64,000 nt of DNA, from NCBI GenBank assembly GCA_947495135.1, contig CANLXN010000004.1:186001-250000 (forward strand), read 5' to 3'. This document shows, piece by piece, positions 29,142-37,618 of this stretch. Each line of letters begins with the position of its first letter. Within the stretch, counting starts at the first letter, position 1. The stretch comes from an uncultured Flavobacteriaceae bacterium (GTDB taxonomy: Bacteria > Bacteroidota > Bacteroidia > Flavobacteriales > Flavobacteriaceae). The position numbers were made by a program, and so were the translations under genes. Under the pieces are notes generated by a model, which saw only the letters and a program-made list of their open reading frames with translations, was not told the DNA's origin and searched no databases.

Positions 29142-30575
29142 ATGCTATTGAAAAAGAAATATTTAATCACTTTACTCAGCTTTTTCGTGCTGGCTGGAGT
29201 TCTTTTCACCTCATGCGGAAAAGATGACCCAGATCCAACCGATGATGTTGCTACAGACGATTCAACCGATGATCCCGTAGATGATCCAACCGGAACAGAT
29301 CTCCAAGGAGAAATTGAATGGGTTCAAACATATGGCGGAAGCGGTGCAGATCAAGCCGTTGGGATCATCCCAACCGGTGACGGCTACGTGGTAGTTGGAA
29401 CGGCTAGAAGCAACGATGGTGATTTAAGCAATAAAGTTGGAACAGACGCAGATTATTGGGTCATGAAAGTTTCGGAAGAAGGAGAGATCGTTTGGAGTAA
29501 AACCTACGGGGGATCTGCAGACGATGTTGCCACTAACATTTCGGCAACTACAGACGGTGGATACATCGTGTCAGGGTACAGCAGAAGTGACGATGGAGAT
29601 GTTTCTGGAAATGCCGGTTTTCATGATTTTTGGATTCTGAAACTGGACGGTTCCGGAAATAAGCAATGGGACAAAACCTACGGTTACCCTGGAAGCGACC
29701 AAGCATTCGACGTTTTCGAAACAAGTGATGGAAATTATTTCACTGCTGGTTTCTTTGACGTTTCTGCCAGTGAAGGAGAAGGAAATGACGGATTAATTGA
29801 TGATGGTGATACAAATACGTCCAGTCGTGGAACCCTTCATGGAGTTGGTGAATATTGGGCCATAAAAATGGATACCGATGGCGAATATATTTGGCGCCGC
29901 TATTTTGGTGGGAGCAACAACGATAGAAGTTACGAAGCTCTGGAAACAGATGACGGTGGATTTTTATTGATTGGAGCATCAGAGAGTGAAGATTTTGATA
30001 TTGAAGATTCTAAAGGAACTTACGACTTCTGGGCTGTTCGTCTAGACGCTAACGGATCCAAACTTTGGACCAAATCATTTGGTGGATCTGAAATTGATAA
30101 TGGCTTTGCTGTTACTAAAACAACCGACGGAAACTATTTATTTGTAGGAGATACTAGAAGTTCTGATCAAGACATTAGCACTACGCTAGGAAATGCCGAT
30201 CTATGGATGGTGAAAATGGACGATAACGGAGACAAACTCTGGGAGAAGTCTGTAGGAGGCGATCAGTTTGAATCTGCCAAAAGCATTATGCCAACACCAG
30301 ATGGAAATTACCTAATTGCAGGCTCTACCAGAAGCGATAACGGAGACATCACATCAAATAACGGTGAAAATGATATATGGACACTCATCATCGATAAAGA
30401 TGGTGTAATATTATTCGAAACTAATGTGGGTGGCTCTCAATTCGACTTTGGAGCGCAAGCAATATTATCCAATGACAATTCTAAAATTGTTTTAGTTGGA
30501 AATACCGAAAGTGACGATATCGATATTCCTGAATTTAAAGGAGTAAAAGATCTGTTAATTGCTAAGATTAAATAA
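29142..30575 (+). CDS. Surface lipoprotein with seven propeller-like repeats
   Basis: The 477-residue protein has a lipoprotein signal ending at Cys25 (VLFTSC). The next residues, GKDDPDP, are acidic right after the lipidated Cys, like the lipoprotein export signals that flip lipoproteins to the flavobacterial cell surface. After an Asp/Thr-rich linker come seven repeats of about 55-65 residues, each ending in a form of W-(V/A/M)-(M/I/V)-K-(M/L)-D-x-x-G-x-x-x-W-x-K-x-(Y/F)-G-G-S. This count is consistent with a seven-bladed beta-propeller. No known enzyme motif is seen. It sits between the LVIVD genes and the mbnP-like gene with gaps of 10 and 39 bases, so it is very likely part of the same transcript. 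Confidence 0.8.
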   Translation: MLLKKKYLITLLSFFVLAGVLFTSCGKDDPDPTDDVATDDSTDDPVDDPTGTDLQGEIEWVQTYGGSGADQAVGIIPTGDGYVVVGTARSNDGDLSNKVGTDADYWVMKVSEEGEIVWSKTYGGSADDVATNISATTDGGYIVSGYSRSDDGDVSGNAGFHDFWILKLDGSGNKQWDKTYGYPGSDQAFDVFETSDGNYFTAGFFDVSASEGEGNDGLIDDGDTNTSSRGTLHGVGEYWAIKMDTDGEYIWRRYFGGSNNDRSYEALETDDGGFLLIGASESEDFDIEDSKGTYDFWAVRLDANGSKLWTKSFGGSEIDNGFAVTKTTDGNYLFVGDTRSSDQDISTTLGNADLWMVKMDDNGDKLWEKSVGGDQFESAKSIMPTPDGNYLIAGSTRSDNGDITSNNGENDIWTLIIDKDGVILFETNVGGSQFDFGAQAILSNDNSKIVLVGNTESDDIDIPEFKGVKDLLIAKIK

Positions 30576-30614
30576 ACACCTAATTAAATTTTTTAACCAA
30601 AAAGAAAAAGAAAA

Positions 30615-31400
30615 ATGAAAAAAATTGCCTTGCTATTTATAGCAACTGCAACCCTAACAATTGTTGGTTGTAGTAATGATGATGATACCACTTCTATTCA
30701 AGATGTTGCAGTAACATTGAATTTCACAGAGAATTTTGATGGCACAGCCATTACAAATGCAGATTATGAAACCACGAACTATAATAATGCGAATGGCGAG
30801 AGTATGACTATCTCTAAATTGGTTTATCTCATCTCTGATGTAGAATTTACCAATGCCGCTGGTGAAGTATTTACTGGAGGTGGATATAACCTAATGGACG
30901 CTCGTGCAGGTACCAATAAGTCGTTTATACCTAACGTAGTAATTCCAGAAGGACAATACAACGTAAGTTTTACTTTTGGATTCGACGATGAGGACAATCA
31001 AGATGGAGTATACGCAGATTTAAACTCGTCTGATGGAGGTTGGGGTGTCCCTGCTCCGTTAGGAGGTGGATACCACTACATGCGCTTAGAAGGAACGTAT
31101 AATAATGATATTGGTGCCGCCACCAATTTTCAATATCATACTATTAGAGCTAATGATATGAGCACCACACCGCTTACCTTGCAGGATACTTCATTTAAAG
31201 TAGATCTTGGAGTGATTACTATCGTGGAAGGAACTAATATTGAAGTAGGAATGAACGTTGCTGAATGGTTCAAGAACCCAAACACCTGGGACTTAAACGT
31301 TCTTGGCCAAGCCTTAATGCCAAACTTCGACGCACAGATTATGATGAATGAAAATGGTGATGGATCTGTTTTCGATCTAGAAGCCGTGACCGTTCAATAA
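30615..31400 (+). CDS. MbnP-like copper-binding lipoprotein
   Basis: This 261-residue lipoprotein (lipid Cys19, followed by SNDDD) resembles the MbnP family: an N-terminal VAVTLNFTENFDG strand, the segment SKLVYLISDVEF, then MRLEGTYNN and late VAEWFKNPNTW. In the methanobactin locus MbnP is a periplasmic copper protein in which a tryptophan is oxidised to kynurenine by the di-haem enzyme MbnH. Trp143, Trp218 and Trp225 are candidates here, but which one, if any, is modified cannot be told. The usual Trp-rich stretch before GYxFxxLEG is altered to DGGWGVP...GGGYHYMRLEG. The di-haem partner gene follows after 10 bases. Confidence 0.78.
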   Translation: MKKIALLFIATATLTIVGCSNDDDTTSIQDVAVTLNFTENFDGTAITNADYETTNYNNANGESMTISKLVYLISDVEFTNAAGEVFTGGGYNLMDARAGTNKSFIPNVVIPEGQYNVSFTFGFDDEDNQDGVYADLNSSDGGWGVPAPLGGGYHYMRLEGTYNNDIGAATNFQYHTIRANDMSTTPLTLQDTSFKVDLGVITIVEGTNIEVGMNVAEWFKNPNTWDLNVLGQALMPNFDAQIMMNENGDGSVFDLEAVTVQ

Positions 31401-31410
31401 AAATTAATAA

Positions 31411-32478
31411 ATGAAGAAACTAGGGGTATATTTATGTGTATTTATTTTTGTCATGGTCTTAACATCTTGTTCAGACGATGACAAAAATGGATACACTCCT
31501 ACCCCAGCTTCTTTAGAGATTCCAGAGTTGTTTGATCAGCTTTTGGTTCCTCCAGTAATTCCTGAAGACAACCCCCTCACCGAGGAAGGTATTTCACTCG
31601 GAAAAAAACTATTTTTCGACCCTATTCTCTCTCTTGACGGCTCTCAAGCATGCGTTGATTGTCATCGACCACAAAATGCTTTTTCAGACCCAAGGCAGTT
31701 TAGTATTGGTATTGATGGTTCTTCTGGCTTCAGAAACGCCATGCCGCTTCAAAATTTGGCGTGGAACTTTAACGAAAAATTTAATTGGGACGGCAGCGCA
31801 AGTTCTTTAGAAGAACAGCATTTCATACCTGTTAGAAGTCCCATAGAAATGAATAACACCTGGCCTAATGTAGAGAATTCTTTGCAAGCCACAGAAGAAT
31901 ACCCGCTTCTCTTTGAGCAAGCTTTTGGATCCTCCACTATTGACTCGGTGAATGTTACCAAAGCGATTGCTCAATTCGTAAGAACGCTTATTTCAGGAAA
32001 CTCAAAGTTTGACCGCTTTTTATTAGGCGAAGAAGAACTAACTCCTTCCGAAGAAAATGGTTTAGCTGTCTTTTTAGATGAGGCTCGAGGTGACTGTTTT
32101 CATTGTCACGGCCTAGAAACCAATCCATTGTGGGTTGATAATGCGTTTCACAATAATGGTTTGGACGAAACTTTTACAGATAGAGGTTTAGGTGGTTTTA
32201 CAGGTGACCCGAGAGAGTTTGGTCTATTTAAGTCTGGCTCGCTCCGTAATATCGAATACACAGCGCCTTATATGCACGATGGTAGGTTCGAAACTTTAGA
32301 AGAAGTTATTGAACATTATAGCACTGGTTTGGTTTATTCTGAAACCATCGATCCACTTATGAAAAAAGTGGCAGACGGCGGCGTACAACTTACTGAACAA
32401 GAAAAAATTGATCTCAAAGCATTTTTACTTACTTTTTCAGACCCAAGCTTCATTAATAATCCAGATTTTCGGGAATAA
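31411..32478 (+). CDS. MbnH/MauG-like di-haem cytochrome c peroxidase family lipoprotein
   Basis: The 355-residue protein is a lipoprotein (lipid Cys20, then SDDDK) with two haem c sites: Cys81-x2-Cys84-His85 and Cys229-x2-Cys232-His233. The TAPYMHDG motif near residues 284-291 is typical of the bacterial di-haem peroxidase/MauG superfamily. Directly beside an mbnP-like gene, it is best read as an MbnH-type enzyme that oxidises the partner protein rather than simply a peroxidase. That is inference from gene order. Whether the second haem has a Tyr (MauG-like) or Met/His (peroxidase-like) distal ligand was not resolved. It is the last gene of the cluster. Confidence 0.82.
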   Translation: MKKLGVYLCVFIFVMVLTSCSDDDKNGYTPTPASLEIPELFDQLLVPPVIPEDNPLTEEGISLGKKLFFDPILSLDGSQACVDCHRPQNAFSDPRQFSIGIDGSSGFRNAMPLQNLAWNFNEKFNWDGSASSLEEQHFIPVRSPIEMNNTWPNVENSLQATEEYPLLFEQAFGSSTIDSVNVTKAIAQFVRTLISGNSKFDRFLLGEEELTPSEENGLAVFLDEARGDCFHCHGLETNPLWVDNAFHNNGLDETFTDRGLGGFTGDPREFGLFKSGSLRNIEYTAPYMHDGRFETLEEVIEHYSTGLVYSETIDPLMKKVADGGVQLTEQEKIDLKAFLLTFSDPSFINNPDFRE

Positions 32479-32604
32479 TGTTTCTGAAAGTTTCATTTCT
32501 AGTCTTCTTTCGTCTTTCTAGACACTTCTGTTAATTATCACTTAAATCTATTGTTGCATCAACTTAAAATGTGCAATGCATATGGTTTAAAACCCGTTTT
32601 GCAG

Positions 32605-32612
32605 TATATTTG
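32605..32612 (+). promoter_or_regulatory. -7 element at the head of the suf operon
   Basis: A perfect TATATTTG followed by C lies 28 bases before the IscA-type gene's ATG at 32641. The sequence 20 bases upstream reads ATG rather than TTG, so the -33 element is weak. Confidence 0.55.
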
Positions 32613-32640
32613 CAACCTAATTTAGAACAAATCTATATTA

Positions 32641-32970
32641 ATGATAAAAGTAAGCGACACAGCAAAAACGAAGATCGCCCAGTTAATGACCGAAGGAGGC
32701 TTTAATGTGGCTAATGACTTTGTACGCGTAGGTGTAAAAAGCGGAGGTTGTTCTGGCTTGTCTTACGAACTTGACTTTGACAAAACCCAAACAGAAACCG
32801 ATAAACTTTTTGAGGACAATTCAGTAAAAATTGTAGTGGACAAAAAAAGCTTTTTATACTTAGTTGGAACTACGCTCGAATTTAGCGGAGGTCTCAATGG
32901 AAAAGGATTTGTATTTAACAACCCAAACGCGAATAGAACTTGTGGTTGTGGTGAATCCTTTTCTTTATAA
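32641..32970 (+). CDS. IscA/SufA-type iron-sulfur assembly protein (HesB family)
   Basis: The 109-residue A-type carrier has the three conserved cysteines: Cys37 in SGGCSGLSY and Cys101/Cys103 in RTCGCGESF. These hold a transient iron-sulfur cluster passed to client proteins. Length is standard. It heads the SUF operon, 46 bases before sufB, which argues for a SufA role. The symbol is left blank because sufA, iscA and erpA cannot be separated by eye. Confidence 0.93.
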   Translation: MIKVSDTAKTKIAQLMTEGGFNVANDFVRVGVKSGGCSGLSYELDFDKTQTETDKLFEDNSVKIVVDKKSFLYLVGTTLEFSGGLNGKGFVFNNPNANRTCGCGESFSL

Positions 32971-33016
32971 AAATTCTGAATTCGGAAAATAGACTTTCTG
33001 AATTAAAAATAGAACA

Positions 33017-34465
33017 ATGAGCAAATACACAGAAGACGATTTAAAAAAAGAGCTTGAAACCAAAGAATACGAGTATGGTTTCTATACCGATATAGAATCT
33101 GATACTTTTCCTGTTGGACTCAATGAAGATATTGTACGCGCTATCTCTCTTAAAAAAGAAGAACCTCAATGGATGACCGATTGGAGAATAGAGGCTTTTC
33201 GAGCATGGCAGCAAATGGAAGAACCGGAGTGGGCGAATGTAACCTATGACAAACCAGACTTTCAAAATATATCCTACTACTCTGCTCCCAACAACAAAGC
33301 AAAATACGATAGCATTGACGATGTTGACCCTGAATTGTTGGAAACCTTCAATAAATTAGGGATCTCCTTGGACGAGCAAAAGAAATTAGCAGGAGTTGCA
33401 GTAGATATTGTAATGGATTCTGTTTCTGTAGCTACTACCTTTAAAGATACCTTGGCAAAAAAAGGAATTATTTTCTGTTCCATTTCCGAAGCCATCAGAG
33501 AACACTCAGACTTAGTTAAAAAATATCTTGGCTCGGTTGTACCTCAAAAAGACAACTTCTATGCTGCCCTCAATAGTGCAGTATTTAGTGATGGATCTTT
33601 TTGTTATATTCCAAAAGGTGTACGTTGCCCGATGGAACTATCTACTTATTTCCGTATTAATCAGGCCGGGACAGGACAGTTCGAACGCACATTGGTTATA
33701 GCAGACGAAGGAAGCTATGTAAGCTACCTAGAAGGTTGTACGGCTCCTTCAAGAGACGAAAACCAATTGCATGCAGCAGTGGTGGAACTGATCGCGCTAG
33801 ACGATTCAGAAATTAAGTATTCTACTGTCCAGAACTGGTTTCCAGGAAACAAAGAAGGAAAAGGTGGAGTATTCAATTTTGTGACCAAACGTGGAATCTG
33901 TGAAAAGAATGCGAAAATATCATGGACTCAAGTAGAAACTGGTAGTGCGGTAACTTGGAAATATCCTAGTTGTGTACTTAAAGGAGATAACTCCATTGGA
34001 GAATTTTACTCTATTGCGGTTACCAATAACTTTCAGCAAGCCGATACTGGAACCAAGATGATTCATCTAGGAAAAAACACGCGTAGTACTATTATTTCCA
34101 AAGGTATTTCGGCTGGTAAATCCCAAAACAGTTATCGAGGTCTAGTTAAGATTAATTCGCGGGCAGACAATGCGCGTAACTTTTCCCAATGCGATTCGCT
34201 CCTAATGGGGAATAGTTGTGGTGCACATACATTTCCATATATAGAAGCTCACAACAAAACCGCTCAAGTAGAACATGAAGCTACTACCAGTAAAATTGGT
34301 GAAGATCAAATATTTTACTGCAACCAACGTGGAATTGATACCGAAAAGGCAATCGCGCTTATCGTAAATGGTTTCAGTAAAGAAGTTTTGAACAAACTCC
34401 CGATGGAATTTGCTGTAGAGGCACAAAAATTATTAGAAATTAGTCTCGAAGGTTCTGTTGGATAA
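33017..34465 (+). CDS. sufB: Fe-S cluster scaffold subunit SufB
   Basis: The 482-residue protein belongs to the SufB scaffold family and is full length. It has the conserved core [33 protein letters not shown], the SYLEGCTAP loop and a C-terminal [14 protein letters not shown] ... [15 protein letters not shown] segment. With SufC and SufD (both encoded downstream) it forms the SufBC2D scaffold where clusters are assembled in the cytosol. A small lipoprotein gene, rather than sufC, immediately follows. Confidence 0.97.
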   Translation: MSKYTEDDLKKELETKEYEYGFYTDIESDTFPVGLNEDIVRAISLKKEEPQWMTDWRIEAFRAWQQMEEPEWANVTYDKPDFQNISYYSAPNNKAKYDSIDDVDPELLETFNKLGISLDEQKKLAGVAVDIVMDSVSVATTFKDTLAKKGIIFCSISEAIREHSDLVKKYLGSVVPQKDNFYAALNSAVFSDGSFCYIPKGVRCPMELSTYFRINQAGTGQFERTLVIADEGSYVSYLEGCTAPSRDENQLHAAVVELIALDDSEIKYSTVQNWFPGNKEGKGGVFNFVTKRGICEKNAKISWTQVETGSAVTWKYPSCVLKGDNSIGEFYSIAVTNNFQQADTGTKMIHLGKNTRSTIISKGISAGKSQNSYRGLVKINSRADNARNFSQCDSLLMGNSCGAHTFPYIEAHNKTAQVEHEATTSKIGEDQIFYCNQRGIDTEKAIALIVNGFSKEVLNKLPMEFAVEAQKLLEISLEGSVG

Positions 34466-34506
34466 AATTTCAGCATTCAATGAACATCGAAATAAATTTA
34501 TTTAAA

Positions 34507-34926
34507 ATGAAAAGAACCCTATTACTATTCGCATTTTCTATTCTCGCATTCGTTTCATGTAAAAATGCTGAAGAAAAAGCCGAAACCGCAACAACTTCAG
34601 AAACCCCTGCTACTTTAAACGAAGCTAAGGATGGGTTAGAAACTTTCAAAGGAGAGTTTATATCCATTGAAGATGGAGCTATTCTCAAAGTAGGAAATAC
34701 CATCTACGCAGTCCACAAAGACGAAATGACCGAAGATCTCGCAAAGCAAGTTGCTCCAGTGAAAAAAGAAGATTTCGATATGGTACCCGTGATCGTTAGA
34801 GGAACGGTATCCAAGAAAGCCGAAGGTGCAGAAGGATGGGACGATATCATTACAATAAAACAAATTGTTTCAGTAAGCGATCAACCAGCTGAGGCAGATA
34901 TACGAATTGAAGACAAGAAAAATTAA
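34507..34926 (+). CDS. Small lipoprotein encoded inside the suf operon
   Basis: The 139-residue product has a lipoprotein signal (MKRTLLLFAFSILAFVSC), then KNAEEKAE and a Thr/Glu-rich linker, then a compact beta-rich domain (about 45-130) resembling an OB-fold (FKGEFISIEDGAILKVGNTIYAVH ... VPVIVRGTVSKKA). The start is placed at 34507 rather than the upstream in-frame ATG at 34480, because only this one opens a lipoprotein signal directly. It lies 41 bases after sufB and two bases before sufC, so it is co-transcribed and probably translationally coupled. A lipoprotein has no known part in cytosolic Fe-S assembly; its role is unknown. Confidence 0.78.
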   Translation: MKRTLLLFAFSILAFVSCKNAEEKAETATTSETPATLNEAKDGLETFKGEFISIEDGAILKVGNTIYAVHKDEMTEDLAKQVAPVKKEDFDMVPVIVRGTVSKKAEGAEGWDDIITIKQIVSVSDQPAEADIRIEDKKN

Positions 34927-34928
34927 GT

Positions 34929-35678
34929 ATGTTAAAGATTAAAAACTTACACGCAACCGTCGAGGACAAGGATATTTTAAAAGGAATAAATCTTGATGTG
35001 AAGCCAGGAGAAGTACACGCCATCATGGGACCAAATGGTTCTGGTAAAAGTACATTAGCTTCGGTGGTCGCAGGAAAAGACGAGTTCGAAATTACAAATG
35101 GAGAAGTACTATTAGAGGGGGAGGATATTTCAGAATTAGATCCGGAAGAAAGAGCTCATAAAGGTATTTTTCTTTCTTTTCAATATCCTGTTGAGATTCC
35201 AGGCGTATCAGTAACTAACTTCATTAAAACGGCCATCAACGAAACACGCAAGTCTAAAGGATTAAAGGACATGCCTGCCGGTGAAATGCTTAAACTCATC
35301 AAAGAGAAAGCCGATATGCTAGAAATTGATCGTAAGTTCTTATCTCGTTCATTGAATGAAGGGTTTTCAGGAGGTGAAAAGAAAAGAAATGAGATTTTTC
35401 AAATGGCCATGATGGAACCGAAATTGGCTATTCTGGACGAAACCGATTCTGGTCTAGATATCGATGCCCTCAAAATTGTTGCAAACGGAGTTAATAAGCT
35501 TAAAAACGATGACAACGCCGTAATCGTGATTACGCATTACCAAAGGTTGTTAGATTATATCGTACCAGATTACGTCCACGTATTGATGGACGGTAAAATT
35601 GTGAAGTCTGGTAGTAAAGAGCTAGCATACGAGCTGGAAGAAAAAGGATACGACTGGATCAAAGAAGAATTGGTTTAA
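34929..35678 (+). CDS. sufC: Fe-S assembly ATPase SufC
   Basis: The 249-residue ABC-type ATPase has Walker A GPNGSGKST (residues 36-44), the SufC form of the signature, LNEGFSGGEKKRNE, and Walker B LAILDETDSGLD. It drives conformational change in the SufBCD scaffold and is not a transporter despite the fold. Its start is two bases after the preceding lipoprotein stop. Confidence 0.97.
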   Translation: MLKIKNLHATVEDKDILKGINLDVKPGEVHAIMGPNGSGKSTLASVVAGKDEFEITNGEVLLEGEDISELDPEERAHKGIFLSFQYPVEIPGVSVTNFIKTAINETRKSKGLKDMPAGEMLKLIKEKADMLEIDRKFLSRSLNEGFSGGEKKRNEIFQMAMMEPKLAILDETDSGLDIDALKIVANGVNKLKNDDNAVIVITHYQRLLDYIVPDYVHVLMDGKIVKSGSKELAYELEEKGYDWIKEELV

Positions 35679-35724
35679 TATTTCTGTCACCCCTATAATT
35701 GGAAGGGCAAAAAACAGACAAAAA

Positions 35725-37038
35725 ATGAGCTTAAAAGATAAATTACTTTCCTCCTATATTGCATTCGAAGATTATTTGGAAGACGATTCTCCCATCCATG
35801 ATCTAAGGAGTGATGCGATAAAAACGTTTGAAAACCAAGGGTTTCCAACCAAAAAAGAAGAGGCTTGGAAGTACACTTCCCTAAATTCTATTCTAAAGGA
35901 AGACTACAGCCTTTTTCCTAAGAAGGACAACGACATTCAATTAAAGGACGTGAAGCGTTACTTTCTGCATGAAATCGACACTTACAAAATTGTTTTTGTG
36001 GATGGTATTTATAATTCATTCCTTTCAGAAACAACTCACGATAAGGCAGATGTTTGTCTTTTATCCTCTGCTTTAAGTAAGGATAAGTACAAACCTATAG
36101 TGGAAACCTATTTTAACAAGGTTGCAAAAAACAATAGTCTTACTTCTCTAAACACAGCATTTGCCAAGGAAGGAGCATATATCTCTATTCCAAAACATGT
36201 AGAGCTTGACAAACCTATTGAGATCATCAACTTTGCTACTGGCAATGAGACGGCCATTCTATTACAACCACGAAATCTAGTAGTGGTTGGAGAAAACGCT
36301 CAGGTGCAGATTATTGAACGCCATCAAAGTCTTTCAGACAACGCGGTTCTTACCAATTCTGTGACTGAGATTTTTGCTGAAAAGCGCGCTCATGTGGATT
36401 TTTATAAAATTCAAAATGACCGTTCTTCTGCTTCATTAATTGATCACACTTATGCCAATCAAGAAAGAGATAGCATTGTAAAAGTGCACACCTTCTCCTT
36501 TGGTGGAAAATTAACTAGGAACAATCTTAATTTCTATCAAAATGGAGAGCATTGCGACTCTGTTTTAAACGGAATTACTATTCTAGAAAAGAAACAACAT
36601 GTTGATCATAATACCTTAGTTCACCATATATCTCCGAACTGTGAAAGTCATCAAGATTATAAAGGAATTTTCGACGATAGCTCTACGGGAGTTTTTAATG
36701 GAAAAGTATACGTAGAAAAAGAAGCGCAAAAGATTGACGCTTTTCAGAAAAACAATAATATTCTCATAAGCGACAAAGCAACCATCAACGCTAAACCTCA
36801 ACTAGAGATTTTTGCCGACGATGTAAAGTGCTCTCACGGATGTACCATTGGTCAATTAGACGAAGATGCTATGTTCTACATGCGTTCACGTGGAATTGGG
36901 CAAAAAGAGGCTCGTGCTTTATTGATGTATGCCTTTGCAAATAATGTTTTGGAAGGTGTAAAAATCCCAGAATTGAAAAGAAGAGTGAACAAACTCATCG
37001 CACAAAAAATAGGTGTGAATCTTGGATTTGATCTTTAG
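35725..37038 (+). CDS. sufD: Fe-S assembly scaffold subunit SufD
   Basis: The 437-residue SufD partners SufB and SufC. Recognisable parts are the N-terminal EAWKYTSLN motif, the beta-helix core (VGENAQVQIIERHQS ... LIDHTYANQERDSIVKVHTFSFGG) and the conserved C-terminal region DDVKCSHGCTIGQLDEDAMFYMRSRG containing the cysteine and histidine used by the family. A strong UUCG-loop terminator follows, closing the first transcription unit of the locus. Confidence 0.96.
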   Translation: MSLKDKLLSSYIAFEDYLEDDSPIHDLRSDAIKTFENQGFPTKKEEAWKYTSLNSILKEDYSLFPKKDNDIQLKDVKRYFLHEIDTYKIVFVDGIYNSFLSETTHDKADVCLLSSALSKDKYKPIVETYFNKVAKNNSLTSLNTAFAKEGAYISIPKHVELDKPIEIINFATGNETAILLQPRNLVVVGENAQVQIIERHQSLSDNAVLTNSVTEIFAEKRAHVDFYKIQNDRSSASLIDHTYANQERDSIVKVHTFSFGGKLTRNNLNFYQNGEHCDSVLNGITILEKKQHVDHNTLVHHISPNCESHQDYKGIFDDSSTGVFNGKVYVEKEAQKIDAFQKNNNILISDKATINAKPQLEIFADDVKCSHGCTIGQLDEDAMFYMRSRGIGQKEARALLMYAFANNVLEGVKIPELKRRVNKLIAQKIGVNLGFDL

Positions 37039-37063
37039 AAATGCATCTATTGAATAAAATAAC

Positions 37064-37088
37064 AGGAGGACTTCGGTCCTCTTTTTTT
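37064..37088 (+). terminator. UUCG-tetraloop terminator after sufD
   Basis: GAGGAC (37066-37071), loop TTCG, GTCCTC (37076-37081) and seven T. Two further wobble or AU pairs can extend the stem. This is a textbook intrinsic terminator. Confidence 0.93.
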
Positions 37089-37593
37089 GGTCTTATCTTA
37101 AAAATGGTAGGCCTCCCACTCCTCACGATGAAAGACCTACCCAACCAAAACTAAAACATATTACTTTTTCAGAGACTTCGAGTTGTGCACTTTTCCTTAT
37201 CCTGCAACCATTTGAAGAAAATAAGCCCCTCGAGTGAGTTTCGCAGCATTCATGGTTCCCATATTTTTCTGTGGTTCATTTTCAGAAATAAGTGCTCCAT
37301 TTATGGTCTATAAACACAGTCTCTTCACCTCTCCTTTCCGTTTAGATATACGTAATTGATCCGTCGTCGGATTTGTACGTGCATCATAGAAATTATCTTA
37401 CAGATTCTTATCTTTTCATTTGCTTTATCTATTTGCTGGTAAAAGTAAGAAGGTGGACCAATTTCAGAAATAAAGAATCCATCAATATGCACTTGGAACA
37501 GAGGAAACGACATCTTCAATCGATGAATAAAATTTTAGTAATCTCTTAAGATTTCCAACGCGGTGAGAAGTAGCTTTCAAATGCTAAATGACG
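37089..37593. other. 500-bp gap inside the suf locus, possible gene debris
   Basis: No intact gene is seen between the sufD terminator and the sufS promoter. On the minus strand around 37200-37265 one frame reads MGTMNAAKLTRGAYFLQMVAG then stop, which looks like the end of a T9SS sorting domain, but a stop codon lies about 20 codons upstream of it. A similar ATGGAnnCTTATTTCTGAAA-like string recurs at about 37460-37490. This may be the remnant of a secreted-protein gene; chance is not excluded. Confidence 0.35.
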
Positions 37594-37601
37594 TACCTTT
37601 G
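37594..37601 (+). promoter_or_regulatory. -7 element of the sufS unit
   Basis: TACCTTTG fits TAnnTTTG exactly, 17 bases before the sufS ATG at 37619. Together with the terminator after sufD it shows that sufS and the genes after it form a second transcription unit. Confidence 0.5.
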
Positions 37602-37618
37602 TTACTTAAAATTGTATT

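Noticed and set aside
24206-32478. Methanobactin biosynthesis locus
   Set aside because: Only MbnP- and MbnH-like genes are present; no precursor peptide or MbnB/MbnC-type genes were seen.
37325-37519. Minus-strand 64-residue frame in the suf gap
   Set aside because: No family resemblance, no promoter, and poor amino-acid composition; treated as non-coding.
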